Translations under genes and position numbers: made by a program
Notes under the pieces: model-generated
Seen by the model: the letters and a program-made list of their open reading frames with translations, nothing else
Databases searched by the model: none
Told to the model about the DNA's origin: nothing
In this document: piece after piece, positions 7,922 through 17,024 of the stretch
Position numbering within the stretch: position 1 is the first letter of the stretch
How the letters are laid out: every line of letters begins with the position of its first letter
DNA from: Pedobacter sp. Leaf41
GTDB lineage: Bacteria > Bacteroidota > Bacteroidia > Sphingobacteriales > Sphingobacteriaceae
Direction of reading: 5' to 3'
Assembly (NCBI RefSeq): GCF_001422545.1
Contig: NZ_LMLE01000008.1
Coordinates: 401,809 to 465,808 of the forward strand
DNA: 64,000 nucleotides

Positions 7922-9208
7922 TTAAATTCCGAATGCCGCCTTAACCTGATCTACATAATCCAATTTTTCCCAGGTAAACAGTTCAACACTAACGGTTTTT
8001 TCTTCACCGTAAGGGTTTTTGAAAGTTTTACTTACAGTTTCCGGGGTTCTGCCCATGTGCCCATAAGCAGCTGTTTCGCTATAAATCGGGTTTCTTAATT
8101 TCAAACGTTGCTCAATGAAATAAGGACGCATATCAAAAATTTCTTCTACTTTCTTGCTTATTTCGCCATCAGTTAAGTCAACTTTTGCAGTTCCATAAGT
8201 TACCACGTTAATTGAAGTCGGTTTTGCAACACCGATAGCGTAAGAAACCTGAACCAACACCTCATCGCATAAGCCAGCAGCAACAAGATTTTTTGCAATA
8301 TGGCGAGTAGCATAAGCAGCACTTCTATCTACCTTACTTGGATCTTTGCCAGAAAAAGCGCCACCACCGTGAGCACCTTTACCACCATAAGTATCTACAA
8401 TAATTTTTCGGCCAGTTAAACCTGTATCCCCGTGTGGGCCGCCAATTACAAACACTCCGGTCGGATTGATGTGGTAAGTGATATCATCATTAAATAAATG
8501 AGCGTATTGAGGATATTTAGCTTTGATTCGCGGAATTAAAATGGAAACCAAATCACTTTTAATTTTGGTCAACATTTCTTCGTTGGCAGCGTCTTTATCA
8601 GCTTTGGATTCAGAGTTAGGCTTTATAAAATCATCATGCTGTGTAGAAATAACAATGGCATCTATGCGTTGAGGCTGGTTATCGTCAGAATATTCTAACG
8701 TAACCTGCGATTTTGCATCTGGGCGTAAATAGCTGATTTCAGAATTCTCTCTTCTTAAATTGGCTAATTCCCTCAATAAAGCGTGAGATAAATCAAGCGC
8801 CAATGGCATATAATTTTCAGTTTCGTTTGTAGCATAACCAAACATCATTCCCTGGTCGCCTGCTCCCTGCTCTTCTTTACTACTTCTGTCTACCCCTTGA
8901 TTAATATCTTGCGATTGTTCGTGAATGGCAGATAGAATACCGCATGAGTTGGCTTCGAACATGTATTCGCTTTTTGTATAACCAATTTTTTTGATCACAT
9001 CACGGGCAATCTGTTGAACATCTAAATAGGTTTTTGATTTTACCTCTCCAGCTAAAATTACTTGCCCGGTAGTTACTAAAGTTTCACAAGCTACTTTAGA
9101 TTCTGCGTCGAATGCTAAGAAATTATCAATTAGTGCATCCGAAATTTGATCGGCAATTTTATCTGGATGACCTTCAGATACAGATTCTGATGTAAATAAA
9201 TACGACAT
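7922..9208 (-). CDS. metK: S-adenosylmethionine synthase
   Basis: 428 residues, full length. It condenses ATP and methionine to SAM. Motifs: [17 protein letters not shown] (catalytic His and Mg site) near the N-terminus, the [12 protein letters not shown] nucleotide loop, [11 protein letters not shown], and the P-loop-like [19 protein letters not shown]. Cytoplasmic housekeeping enzyme. A -7-like box lies 29-36 bases upstream of the start. No SAM riboswitch fold was recognised in the leader. Confidence 0.97.
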   Translation of the reverse strand: MSYLFTSESVSEGHPDKIADQISDALIDNFLAFDAESKVACETLVTTGQVILAGEVKSKTYLDVQQIARDVIKKIGYTKSEYMFEANSCGILSAIHEQSQDINQGVDRSSKEEQGAGDQGMMFGYATNETENYMPLALDLSHALLRELANLRRENSEISYLRPDAKSQVTLEYSDDNQPQRIDAIVISTQHDDFIKPNSESKADKDAANEEMLTKIKSDLVSILIPRIKAKYPQYAHLFNDDITYHINPTGVFVIGGPHGDTGLTGRKIIVDTYGGKGAHGGGAFSGKDPSKVDRSAAYATRHIAKNLVAAGLCDEVLVQVSYAIGVAKPTSINVVTYGTAKVDLTDGEISKKVEEIFDMRPYFIEQRLKLRNPIYSETAAYGHMGRTPETVSKTFKNPYGEEKTVSVELFTWEKLDYVDQVKAAFGI

Positions 9209-9236
9209 TTATTAAATATTATTAGTGAAAAATAAA

Positions 9237-9244
9237 CAAAATTA
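9237..9244 (-). promoter_or_regulatory. Candidate -7 box for metK
   Basis: TAATTTTG on the minus strand matches the Bacteroidota TANNTTTG -7 element, giving a leader of roughly 24 bases. No convincing TTTG -33 box at the usual distance. Confidence 0.45.
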
Positions 9245-9309
9245 ATAATTGCCAAAACCCCTTGAAAACAGGTTTGTTATGATTGGAAGGAGGCATTAGC
9301 AATTTTTTT

Positions 9310-9359
9310 AAGTGGTTGCAATCCGGTCCCGACGATCGGGATAGCAAATCAATCCACTT
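9310..9359. repeat. Intergenic palindromic repeat
   Basis: The outer arms AAGTGG (9310-9315) and CCACTT (9354-9359) enclose a GC-rich palindrome TCCCGACGATCGGGA (9327-9341). The core type is a frequent dispersed palindrome in Sphingobacteriaceae genomes. Confidence 0.65.
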
Positions 9360-9412
9360 TTAATGCCTGCAAAATTAGCATATTTTCTTTATTTCAAAAA
9401 TTATAGATTATT

Positions 9413-10315
9413 TTGTACGCTCATTCTTACACTTTGCACACAAAGAACAATATACTTTTCATTATTAACCCTATTTCCGGTGGAAAGGGAAAGCTGCGTA
9501 TTCCTGATTTTATCGATAAGTATCTTGATAAAGAAAAGTTTAATGCAAATTTTGTATTCACAGAATATGTGGGTCATGCTGCGGAACTGGCAGATGAGGC
9601 CGCATCCAAAAATTTCGACGTGATTGTTGCCGCGGGCGGCGATGGTACCATTAATGAAGTGGCTACCAAAGTTCTAAAACATAACATCACATTGGGCGTT
9701 CTGCCACTAGGTTCTGGAAATGGGTTGGCTCGTTTTCTAAATATTCCCAAAAACCTGCGCCACGCAATAATGGCAATTAATGCATTTAAAGTAGATAAAA
9801 TCGATACTGCTGAATTCAATAACAAATGTTTCTTTAATTTAGCAGGGATGGGTTTTGACGCACATTTGAGCTCAGCTTTCTCGCGAGATAAAAAACGTGG
9901 TCTTGCCGGATATGTTAAACTGGGGTTTCAAGAGGTTTTCAACTACAAGCCAGAACAATATCTAATTGATATTGATGGCAAGAAATATAGCAGGAAAGCG
10001 TTTGCCGTTAGTATCGCAAATTCTTCGCAATATGGTAACGATGTTTACATATCGCCCAATGCATCAGTAAAAGATGGTTTGCTCGATGTTTGCATTATTA
10101 AGCCTTTTTCTATTTTAAAACTACCCATGTTAAGCTACATCATGCTAAAAGGTACGGCAGAAACTTCTGATATGATCGAGATTATACGCGGAAAAAACAT
10201 CAAAATTACAAGAGAACACGCCGGGCCAGTTCATGTTGATGGCGAACCCCTACAAATGAACGCCGATATTGAAGTGAGTATAAATCCACTTTCTTTAAAA
10301 GTTATAGTTCCTTAG
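9413..10315 (+). CDS. Diacylglycerol/lipid kinase, YegS/DagK family
   Basis: 300 residues from TTG 9413; an in-frame TAG at 9404 and no ATG before the conserved region force a non-ATG start. TTG at 9434 (giving MHTKNNILFIINPISGGKG) matches usual family N-termini better and may be the true start. Catalytic domain: NPISGGKG, AAGGDGTINEV and LPLGSGNGLARFL bind ATP; HVDGEP near the end belongs to the C-terminal beta domain. It phosphorylates a lipid alcohol, possibly diacylglycerol or a sphingoid base; the substrate cannot be told from sequence. Confidence 0.88.
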   Translation: MYAHSYTLHTKNNILFIINPISGGKGKLRIPDFIDKYLDKEKFNANFVFTEYVGHAAELADEAASKNFDVIVAAGGDGTINEVATKVLKHNITLGVLPLGSGNGLARFLNIPKNLRHAIMAINAFKVDKIDTAEFNNKCFFNLAGMGFDAHLSSAFSRDKKRGLAGYVKLGFQEVFNYKPEQYLIDIDGKKYSRKAFAVSIANSSQYGNDVYISPNASVKDGLLDVCIIKPFSILKLPMLSYIMLKGTAETSDMIEIIRGKNIKITREHAGPVHVDGEPLQMNADIEVSINPLSLKVIVP

Positions 10316-10339
10316 CTTTACAAAATTTCCATTACTTTC

Positions 10340-10347
10340 TACCTTTG
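10340..10347 (+). promoter_or_regulatory. -7 box TACCTTTG directly before the eIF1-like gene
   Basis: An exact TANNTTTG match ends only four bases before the ATG at 10352, with TTTAC about 19 bases upstream as a weak -33. Transcription starting the usual few bases downstream would give a leaderless or nearly leaderless mRNA. Confidence 0.6.
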
Positions 10348-10351
10348 TATA

Positions 10352-10702
10352 ATGAAACCAAAAAAAAATAGCCTGAGTGATCTTGGTGGAATCATGTATT
10401 CTACAAATCCGGAATTCGAATATGAAGAGGAAGTAGATGATACAGTAACCTCACCAAATAACCATCAAGATTTACGCGTAATGCTCGATAAGAAAAATAG
10501 GGGAGGAAAGGCAGTAACGCTTGTCACCGGTTTTAAAGGTAAAACAGAAGATCTGGAGGTTTTAGGAAAAATGCTGAAAACCAAATGCGGTGTCGGTGGA
10601 TCTGTAAAAGATGGTGAAATTATGATCCAGGGCGACGTGCGAGATAAGATAATGGTTATTCTCCAAAAAGATGGTTATAAGGTGAAAAAAGCTGGTGGTT
10701 AA
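10352..10702 (+). CDS. yciH: SUI1/eIF1-like translation factor (YciH type)
   Basis: 116 residues. A flexible acidic N-terminus (LSDLGGIMYSTNP, then EYEEEVDD) precedes the SUI1 domain at about 38-113, seen in KKNRGGKAVTLVTGFKG, LGKMLKTKCGVGGSVKDGEI and IQGDVRDKI. In E. coli, YciH acts as an initiation-stringency factor; the role here is inferred from the family. The N-terminal LSDLGGI segment supports this ATG despite the promoter lying immediately upstream. Confidence 0.9.
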   Translation: MKPKKNSLSDLGGIMYSTNPEFEYEEEVDDTVTSPNNHQDLRVMLDKKNRGGKAVTLVTGFKGKTEDLEVLGKMLKTKCGVGGSVKDGEIMIQGDVRDKIMVILQKDGYKVKKAGG

Positions 10703-11003
10703 TTTAGTAAGAGACCTTCGTTACTAAAATCGCAACATAACGTCATTTAAATGGCTCCGTCAATCCGTCCTCTTGTGCGCTGTTTCTCCCATCAAAGAAA
10801 TCTGCGTCATCATACCTGTATAAACACCGGCCTCTTAGTGTATTTTTTTGTTTTTTTTAACGCTTCAAAAATGCTCTTAAAATACTGTATTTAAGATGTT
10901 TAACTAATAGTGTAATTGCTACAATATGTAAATAATTACTTAAAAATACTAGTTTATTTCATCAATTACTCTTTACCTTTGCCTCACTAACTAACTTATT
11001 GTT
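10703..11003. other. 300 bp intergenic region before pckA
   Basis: No gene seen. It holds a hairpin TTTAGTAA / TTACTAAA at 10702-10728, a weaker AACAC / GTGT hairpin followed by seven Ts near 10826-10850 (possible terminator of the eIF1-like gene), AT-rich sequence, and the pckA -7 box at 10974. Confidence 0.6.
10974..10981 (+). promoter_or_regulatory. -7 box of pckA
   Basis: TACCTTTG matches TANNTTTG, 23 bases before the pckA ATG. No clear -33 TTTG is visible, which may point to activator dependence. Confidence 0.6.
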
Positions 11004-12599
11004 ATGAGCAAAAAGAAACTGCATGCGCCAGATTTAAGCTATTTAAATCTAGGCGAAAACAATGCTGTAAAGTACCAATTATCTCCAATGGAATTAATTG
11101 ATGAAGCCTTATTAAATAGAGAGGGCGAATTAGCATCCTCTGGCGCATTAGCTGTTGATACTGGCAAGTTTACCGGACGTTCTCCTAAAGACAGATTTAT
11201 CGTGAACGACGATATCACTGAAAGAACGGTTTGGTGGGGTGACGTAAATATCAAAATTAGTCCCGCGAATTTTGATCAATTGTTTGCCAAAATCACAAGC
11301 TATCTGAAAGATAAAAAAATCTACGTTCGTGATGCTTCCGCATGTGCCGACCCTGATTACTCCATTTCTATTAGGGTAGTGACAGAAACCGCTTATCAAA
11401 ATCTTTTTGCGAACAACCTTTTTTTAAGACCAGAAATTGATGATTTAGGATCTACGCCCGAATGGACAATTATTGCAGCGCCTGGCTTTTTAGCAGATCC
11501 AATAGTAGATGGCACGCGGCAAGAAAATTTCTCCATCATCAATTTTACTAAAAAGATGATTTTAGTTGGCGGAAGTGGATATACTGGAGAGATTAAAAAA
11601 GGAATTTTCTCTGTTTTAAACTTCATCCTCCCAATCTATAGAAATACACTTCCAATGCACTGCTCGGCAAATGTGGGTAAGGATGGCGATACCGCAATAT
11701 TTTTTGGTCTTTCTGGAACGGGTAAAACTACTTTATCGGCTGATCCTGAGAGAGGGCTGATAGGCGATGATGAGCATGGCTGGGGAAATGATTCTGTTTT
11801 TAACTTTGAAGGAGGTTGTTATGCTAAATGTGTAGATTTAACTGAAGAGAAAGAACCACAAATATATAAAGCGATAAAATTCGGAGCACTTTTAGAAAAT
11901 ATAAACTTCTTTAGTGATACCAAAGAGGTAGATTTTTCAAATATTCAGAAAACAGAAAATACGCGGGTGGCTTATCCGATTGATTTTATTGACAATGCAA
12001 TCTTACCGTCAATCGCATCTGTTCCAAAAAACATATTTTTTTTAACCGCTGATGCTTTTGGCGTTTTGCCGCCAATCTCGAAGTTGAATGTTGAGCAGGC
12101 CATGTTTCATTTCATGAGCGGCTACACGGCTAAGGTGGCAGGAACGGAGGCGGGTATTACCGAGCCTCAACTCACATTTTCAGCTTGTTTCGGTAAGGCT
12201 TTTCTTCCATTGCACCCTTCAAAATATGCGGCGTTATTGGGCGAAAAAATGAAAGCTCATAAAGTAAATGTTTGGCTAGTGAACACGGGTTGGAGTGGCG
12301 GCCCATATGGCGTTGGAAAGCGAATGAAATTAAGTTATACCAGAGCAATGATTTCTGCTGCTTTGAACGGAGGTTTAGATCATAACCACTACAAAATGCA
12401 CCATGTTTTTAAATTAATGATTCCTTTACATTGCCCTAACGTTCCCGATGAAATGTTAGATCCATCAAAAACATGGAGCAACCAGGAAGAATACTTTTTA
12501 AAAGCTTATGAACTGGCAAATGCTTTTGCAGATAATTTTAAGCAGTTTGAACAACCCAAAGTGTCAAAACTACACCAAGAAGAGTTAAAAGTGTGCTAA
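11004..12599 (+). CDS. pckA: Phosphoenolpyruvate carboxykinase (ATP)
   Basis: 531 residues, usual length. It makes PEP from oxaloacetate and ATP, the entry step of gluconeogenesis. Signatures: TGRSPKDRFIV (substrate site), MHCSANVG, P-loop FGLSGTGKTTLS, metal-binding GDDEHGW, and TAKVAGTEAG and NTGWSGG toward the C-terminus. Monocistronic, with its own promoter and terminator. Confidence 0.97.
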   Translation: MSKKKLHAPDLSYLNLGENNAVKYQLSPMELIDEALLNREGELASSGALAVDTGKFTGRSPKDRFIVNDDITERTVWWGDVNIKISPANFDQLFAKITSYLKDKKIYVRDASACADPDYSISIRVVTETAYQNLFANNLFLRPEIDDLGSTPEWTIIAAPGFLADPIVDGTRQENFSIINFTKKMILVGGSGYTGEIKKGIFSVLNFILPIYRNTLPMHCSANVGKDGDTAIFFGLSGTGKTTLSADPERGLIGDDEHGWGNDSVFNFEGGCYAKCVDLTEEKEPQIYKAIKFGALLENINFFSDTKEVDFSNIQKTENTRVAYPIDFIDNAILPSIASVPKNIFFLTADAFGVLPPISKLNVEQAMFHFMSGYTAKVAGTEAGITEPQLTFSACFGKAFLPLHPSKYAALLGEKMKAHKVNVWLVNTGWSGGPYGVGKRMKLSYTRAMISAALNGGLDHNHYKMHHVFKLMIPLHCPNVPDEMLDPSKTWSNQEEYFLKAYELANAFADNFKQFEQPKVSKLHQEELKVC

Positions 12600-12667
12600 T
12601 TTGTGTTTAAAATACATTTTTTGGGCAAAAAATTTGCAATTAGGTTTTTTTTTAGTTTTTATTGTGA

Positions 12668-12699
12668 AAGAATTGCCTCTAGCTGGGGCAATTCTTTTG
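12668..12699 (+). terminator. Terminator of pckA
   Basis: Stem AAGAATTGCC / GGCAATTCTT (12668-12695) followed by TTTTG. A separate T run occurs at 12645-12659 before the stem. Confidence 0.8.
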
Positions 12700-12768
12700 T
12701 TATACGCCTATGGTGGTTACCGTAAACTAAATCTTAAGTAACGATTTAATTGTTTATTGATTTATTAA

Positions 12769-12798
12769 TTTGTAATTTAAAATCAATTTATAAATTTG
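12769..12798 (+). promoter_or_regulatory. Promoter of the exbB operon
   Basis: TTTG (12769-12772), an 18-base spacer and TAAATTTG (12791-12798) form a textbook Bacteroidota promoter. It predicts a leader of about 95 A-rich bases before exbB. Confidence 0.75.
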
Positions 12799-12897
12799 TT
12801 TTTCGCAACAAAATCAGATAACAATCGTTGTGTGTAGTACAAAAGTAAAAACAGCAAAAAATTAAAAACAAGAACTAAAACTAAAAATTAAAAAAAA

Positions 12898-13728
12898 ATG
12901 GCAAACGCACCAAAACCAACAACTGTTAAAAAAGAGAGCTCTTCAAGTGCTTCAAATGTTTTTGCAACATTAGTAATTCCAATTTGTATTGTAATCGGCT
13001 TTATCATTTGGAGATTTGTATTAGGAGATCCATCAAACTTTATCGACAATAACAACGAAAATTTACCATTACCAAACAACTATCCAGGTACAGCTTATAA
13101 AGGTGGTCCAATCGTAGCGATCTTAATCGGTTTATTATTAACTACAATCGTTTTCTCTATCGAGCGTTTAATCGTTATTGGTAAAGCAAGCGGTAAATCA
13201 AGCTTAGATACTTTTATCATTAAAGTTAAAGGTTTATTAAACGCTGGTAACATCGAAGCTGCAAAAGCAGAATGTGATAAACAACAAGGATCTGTTGCTA
13301 ACGTAATCAAATCTGGTTTGAAAAAATATAGCGAAGTTGAAGCTGACACTAACTTAGATGTTGAGCAATCAATTGTTGCCATCCAAAAAGAAGTTGAAGA
13401 AGCTACAGCTTTAGAAATGCCAATGTTAGAGCAAAACTTAACCATCATCGCTACTTTGGTATCAATCGGTACTTTGATCGGTTTATTGGGTACAGTAACA
13501 GGTATGATCCGTGCATTCGCCGGTTTAGCAAACTCTGGTGCTCCAGATCAATCAGCATTAGCGGTAGGTATCTCTGAGGCACTAATCAATACAATGACTG
13601 GTATCGGTGTATCTACATTAGCGATTATCATGTACAACGTGTTAACTTCAAAAATTGATAAGTTAACGTATGCTATTGATGAAGCTGGTTTCAGCATCGT
13701 TCAAACTTACGCTAGCTCGCATAAATAA
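12898..13728 (+). CDS. exbB: ExbB/TolQ/MotA-family proton channel
   Basis: 276 residues. Four hydrophobic segments at about 21-41, 70-86, 181-205 and 224-250; the first is additional to the three of E. coli ExbB. The family core LLGTVTGMIRAFAGLANSG and ALINTMTGIGVSTLAI lines the proton path. It forms the pentameric stator that, with ExbD, couples the proton gradient to TonB. First gene of the operon, with a well-defined promoter. Codon use is strongly biased (TTA and GGT rich), consistent with high expression. Confidence 0.94.
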   Translation: MANAPKPTTVKKESSSSASNVFATLVIPICIVIGFIIWRFVLGDPSNFIDNNNENLPLPNNYPGTAYKGGPIVAILIGLLLTTIVFSIERLIVIGKASGKSSLDTFIIKVKGLLNAGNIEAAKAECDKQQGSVANVIKSGLKKYSEVEADTNLDVEQSIVAIQKEVEEATALEMPMLEQNLTIIATLVSIGTLIGLLGTVTGMIRAFAGLANSGAPDQSALAVGISEALINTMTGIGVSTLAIIMYNVLTSKIDKLTYAIDEAGFSIVQTYASSHK

Positions 13729-13802
13729 TATTTTGAAAATATTTTTACCGGCTTTATGGAAAACCGGAAAAAAGATCATCATTATTAAAAAGTAAAAATA
13801 TT

Positions 13803-14417
13803 ATGCCTAGAATTAAAGTTAAAAGAACCAGTACAGTAACAGATATGACCGCCATGTGCGACGTAGCTGCACTGTTACTTACGTTCTTCATATTAACTGC
13901 TACGGCGAAACAACCTGAACCATTAGCGGTATCCACTCCTTCATCAACGTATGAATTTAAGGTGCCCGCTGAGAACAATGCAATTTTAACCATTGGTCAG
14001 GGTAAGGTTTTTTTCGAGGTTGCAGGTCAGAAAGTTAAGGCTAGAACCTTAGAGTTGATTGGTCAACAGTATAACATTACATTTTCTCCTGAAGAGATTA
14101 AAAAGTTTTCTTTAGTTGCATCATTCGGTGTTCCTGTATCAAGTCTAAAATCGTTTCTTGCACTTGATGGAGGTGAGCGTATGAAGCCGGGAGTACAAAA
14201 TGGAATTCCGACAGATTCAACTGATAATCAGTTAAACTCATGGGTACTACAAGCCCGTACTGCAACTGCAGAGGTTAATTCTCAACCAATGCGTGTAAGT
14301 ATTAAAGGAGATTCAAAAGAAGAATATCCGGTAGTTAAAAAAATTGTGGATGTATTGCAAAAGCAAAAAGTAAACAAATTCTTGTTGGTTACAAACGCTG
14401 AAGCTAGAAGAAAATAA
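13803..14417 (+). CDS. exbD: ExbD/TolR-family protein 1
   Basis: 204 residues. Short basic N-terminus, one TM helix at about 14-37 (TDMTAMCDVAALLLTFF, with the proton-carrying Asp), then a periplasmic domain longer than in the neighbouring copy. It diverges from the MVDLMFLL consensus, having MCDVAALLL. The gene ends four bases before the second exbD, so the two are likely made together and may form heterodimers within one ExbB pentamer (inference). Confidence 0.92.
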   Translation: MPRIKVKRTSTVTDMTAMCDVAALLLTFFILTATAKQPEPLAVSTPSSTYEFKVPAENNAILTIGQGKVFFEVAGQKVKARTLELIGQQYNITFSPEEIKKFSLVASFGVPVSSLKSFLALDGGERMKPGVQNGIPTDSTDNQLNSWVLQARTATAEVNSQPMRVSIKGDSKEEYPVVKKIVDVLQKQKVNKFLLVTNAEARRK

Positions 14418-14420
14418 GAA

Positions 14421-14927
14421 ATGGCAGAATTAAACACAGGCGGGAAGAAAGCCACGCCAAGAGTCGATATGACGCCGATGGTAGATTTGATGTTCCTTTT
14501 GGTGACATTCTTTATCTTAACAACCTCAATTTCTACGCCACAGGCAATGGATATTGTGAAGCCAGATAAAGATGATAACAACAAGGACAATAGATTGGAA
14601 CTGAAAGCTTCTAAAACCATGACTATTTTATTAGGTAAAAATGATAAGGTAGCTTGGTATATGGGAGAAGCTGGTGCAACAGCTCCAACTTTTGAAAATT
14701 TATCACAAGTTGAAAAATCGATTATCGACAATAGAAAAACAGCAGATGCATCTGGTGTAAAAGGAGAATTTGTGGTATTGGTTAAACCAACCAGCGGTTC
14801 TAACTTCAAAAACTTTGTTGATATCATGGATGAATTAGAAATATTGAAGGTAAAAGTTCGTCAGATTGATGACGACAATATCTTAGATAATGAAAAAGAA
14901 GCTATGAAAGCTCAAGGTATTTTATAA
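14421..14927 (+). CDS. exbD: ExbD/TolR-family protein 2
   Basis: 168 residues. N-terminal GGKKATPRVDMTPMVDLMFLLVTFF contains the canonical ExbD TM Asp (DMTPMVD), followed by a periplasmic domain. It is closely related to the orphan copy at 7325-7855. It begins three bases after the first exbD stop, and tonB follows after 18 bases. Confidence 0.93.
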   Translation: MAELNTGGKKATPRVDMTPMVDLMFLLVTFFILTTSISTPQAMDIVKPDKDDNNKDNRLELKASKTMTILLGKNDKVAWYMGEAGATAPTFENLSQVEKSIIDNRKTADASGVKGEFVVLVKPTSGSNFKNFVDIMDELEILKVKVRQIDDDNILDNEKEAMKAQGIL

Positions 14928-14945
14928 TTTGTTAAATCAGTAACC

Positions 14946-15767
14946 ATGTCAAAGTTAGATATTTTAAGAAGTCAGTGGATTGAAGTGGTTTTTGAAGGAA
15001 AAAACAAAAACTACGGCGCTTACCAGTTGCGTAAAACCAACGGGTCCAATACCACTCGGGCATTGATTATTGGTTCAATAGTATTTCTTGCATTATTCTT
15101 CGCTCCTAAAATCTATGGCCTTATCAAAGGTTCAATGGATACGGAAGAGAAAGTTGAAAAAGCAAAAGAGGTAATTATTGCTCCACCGCCCCCAGTAAAT
15201 CCAGAAACACCACCACCGCCACCGGTAGAGCCACCGCCACCAAAAGTGGATCAGGTAAAAATGCCACCTCCAATCGTAAAGCCAGATGAGCAAGTACGTG
15301 ATGAGGAACCACCAACGGTTGAGAAATTAAAAGAAGCTGATCCAGGTCAGCGTGATATCAAAGGTGATCCAACTGCTGATATCGTAATTGCCGAGCCAGT
15401 AGGTGAGGGCCCTAAAAGAGAAGCTGCTGTTGCTGTTGATGATAATAAAGTTTATGACTTCGTTAGTATCGAGAAACAACCAGAGTTCCCGGGAGGTATT
15501 TCTAAGTTTTACGGTTATTTAAGTAAAGCAATTAAGTACCCGCCAATGGCACAAGAAAACAACGTTCAGGGTAAAGTATTTTTATCTTTCGTTGTGGAAA
15601 AGGATGGTAAGTTAACTGATATTACAGTTACCCGTGGTTTGGGTAGCGGTACTGATGAAGAAGCTATCCGCGTACTAAAGGCAAGTCCACGTTGGAACCC
15701 AGGTATTCAAAATGGTAAGCCTGTAAGGGTAAAATACAACATCAACGTTAACTTTACATTGAACTAA
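14946..15767 (+). CDS. tonB: TonB energy transducer
   Basis: 273 residues. A conserved Bacteroidota N-terminal segment (about 1-30, ending NYGAYQLRKTN) precedes a TM helix at about 39-57. A proline-rich periplasmic stalk at about 75-115 follows, then the TonB C-terminal domain at about 185-273 (FPGGISKFYGYLSKAIKYP, VQGKVFLSFVV, SPRWNPGIQNGKPVRVKY). It passes ExbBD energy to TonB-dependent outer-membrane receptors. Confidence 0.95.
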   Translation: MSKLDILRSQWIEVVFEGKNKNYGAYQLRKTNGSNTTRALIIGSIVFLALFFAPKIYGLIKGSMDTEEKVEKAKEVIIAPPPPVNPETPPPPPVEPPPPKVDQVKMPPPIVKPDEQVRDEEPPTVEKLKEADPGQRDIKGDPTADIVIAEPVGEGPKREAAVAVDDNKVYDFVSIEKQPEFPGGISKFYGYLSKAIKYPPMAQENNVQGKVFLSFVVEKDGKLTDITVTRGLGSGTDEEAIRVLKASPRWNPGIQNGKPVRVKYNINVNFTLN

Positions 15768-15774
15768 TTAGTAA

Positions 15775-16002
15775 ATGTTAAATTTTGATATTTTTAAGCA
15801 AAAATCGCCTAAACAGCGGTTTTTGCTCATTTTAGGCCTAGTCACCTTCGTGCTTTATGTAGTGATGGGTCTAGCGTTTATCTTCTGGGAGCCACTGGCA
15901 ATCAGGTTTAATTTTATTCCAGCCTGGGGAAGAATAGCCATTGGTATCTTTTTAATCTTTTATGCTTTCATCAGGCTTTTAAGTTTGGGGAGACGAGACT
16001 AA
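15775..16002 (+). CDS. Small two-helix membrane protein in the ton operon
   Basis: 75 residues with two hydrophobic segments at about 16-37 and 48-68, and a cytoplasmic-looking N-terminus (FKQKSPKQR). No known family recognised. It starts seven bases after tonB and ends five bases before the PstS-like gene, so it is part of the operon. A role in stabilising the Ton complex is only a guess. Confidence 0.75.
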   Translation: MLNFDIFKQKSPKQRFLLILGLVTFVLYVVMGLAFIFWEPLAIRFNFIPAWGRIAIGIFLIFYAFIRLLSLGRRD

Positions 16003-16007
16003 GACAC

Positions 16008-16910
16008 ATGAAAAACATTCTTTATCTATTTATTGTACTGGGTTTACTTTCTTGCAAGAGAAAAGATAAACCAGCCGAAGTAAAGGAAACACGTACAAGC
16101 GGTACATTAAGAATTCTGGTAGACGAAAGTGTTAGCCCAATTATAAAGGAGCAGATCAACATTTTTAATTTGGATTATCCAGATGCAAAATTTGAGCTAA
16201 CTGTAAAACCAGAGGAGAAAATCATCCCTGCATTTCTAAACGATAGTGTTCGGGTAATTGTAATGCCTAGGTTACTCACTAAAGCGGAAGAAAAATACTA
16301 TACACAACGAGGAATAAGAATTAATTCTACAAGATTTGCAGTTGATGGAATAGCATTAATTACAAATAAAGACAATATTGATAGCACAATTACCGTTAAA
16401 GAAGTTGTTGATATTTTACAAGGTAAGGGTTCTGGAAAAAAATTGGTCTTTGATAACGCTTATTCAAGTACCTTTCAATACCTTAAGCAGTTGGCTAATA
16501 TAAGTCAGTTCCCAGCTCAAGGTGTTTACTCAAAAAGTTCTAGCGCTGACGTGATTAAACTTATTGCAGAAGATAAAACTTTTATTGGTATTTTAGGCGT
16601 TGATTGGGTTTCTGATAAGAATACGCAATTAGCACAATATCTATCCAAGGTAAAAATGCTAGGTGTTAAAAACCTTAAAGGTAAGCCAGGTGATGATAAG
16701 TTTTATCAGCCCACTCAGGATAATCTTATTAATGGTGTTTATCCATTCTTAAGGAATGTGAACATAATAGATTGCGAGGGAAGAGATGGTTTAGGCACAG
16801 GATTTGCAACGTGGTTAAGAAGTCAGAGAGGTCAATTGATTGTACTTAAATCAGGACTCGGTCCGCACAAGTTAATGCCAAGACAAATTAATCTGACAAA
16901 CGGAAAATAA
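16008..16910 (+). CDS. PstS-like phosphate-binding superfamily lipoprotein
   Basis: 300 residues. The lipobox LLSC gives an acylated Cys near residue 16. The rest is a PBP-like fold of the PstS superfamily (SGTLRILVDESVSPIIKEQI, VEIV-type hinge, GLGTGFATWLRSQRGQLIVLKSGLGP at the end). No phosphate transporter genes are near. The gene sits in the exbB-tonB operon, as PstS-like genes often do in Bacteroidota; an accessory role in Ton function is inferred, not shown. Confidence 0.85.
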   Translation: MKNILYLFIVLGLLSCKRKDKPAEVKETRTSGTLRILVDESVSPIIKEQINIFNLDYPDAKFELTVKPEEKIIPAFLNDSVRVIVMPRLLTKAEEKYYTQRGIRINSTRFAVDGIALITNKDNIDSTITVKEVVDILQGKGSGKKLVFDNAYSSTFQYLKQLANISQFPAQGVYSKSSSADVIKLIAEDKTFIGILGVDWVSDKNTQLAQYLSKVKMLGVKNLKGKPGDDKFYQPTQDNLINGVYPFLRNVNIIDCEGRDGLGTGFATWLRSQRGQLIVLKSGLGPHKLMPRQINLTNGK

Positions 16911-17024
16911 ACTAATAAATTGAACCACGAAGTTGTAAAACACTTCATTTAACTAAAATGGAATATCCGATGTATAAGACGTTTAACAAGCTTATATATC
17001 ACTATTAAAAAACAATAAAGAACT

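Noticed and set aside
9209..9300. SAM riboswitch upstream of metK
   Set aside because: No pairing pattern matching known SAM riboswitch classes is recognisable in the 90-base leader; only a palindromic repeat lies further upstream.
16008..16910. Phosphate ABC transporter component
   Set aside because: No pstA, pstB, pstC or phoU nearby; operon context points to the Ton system.
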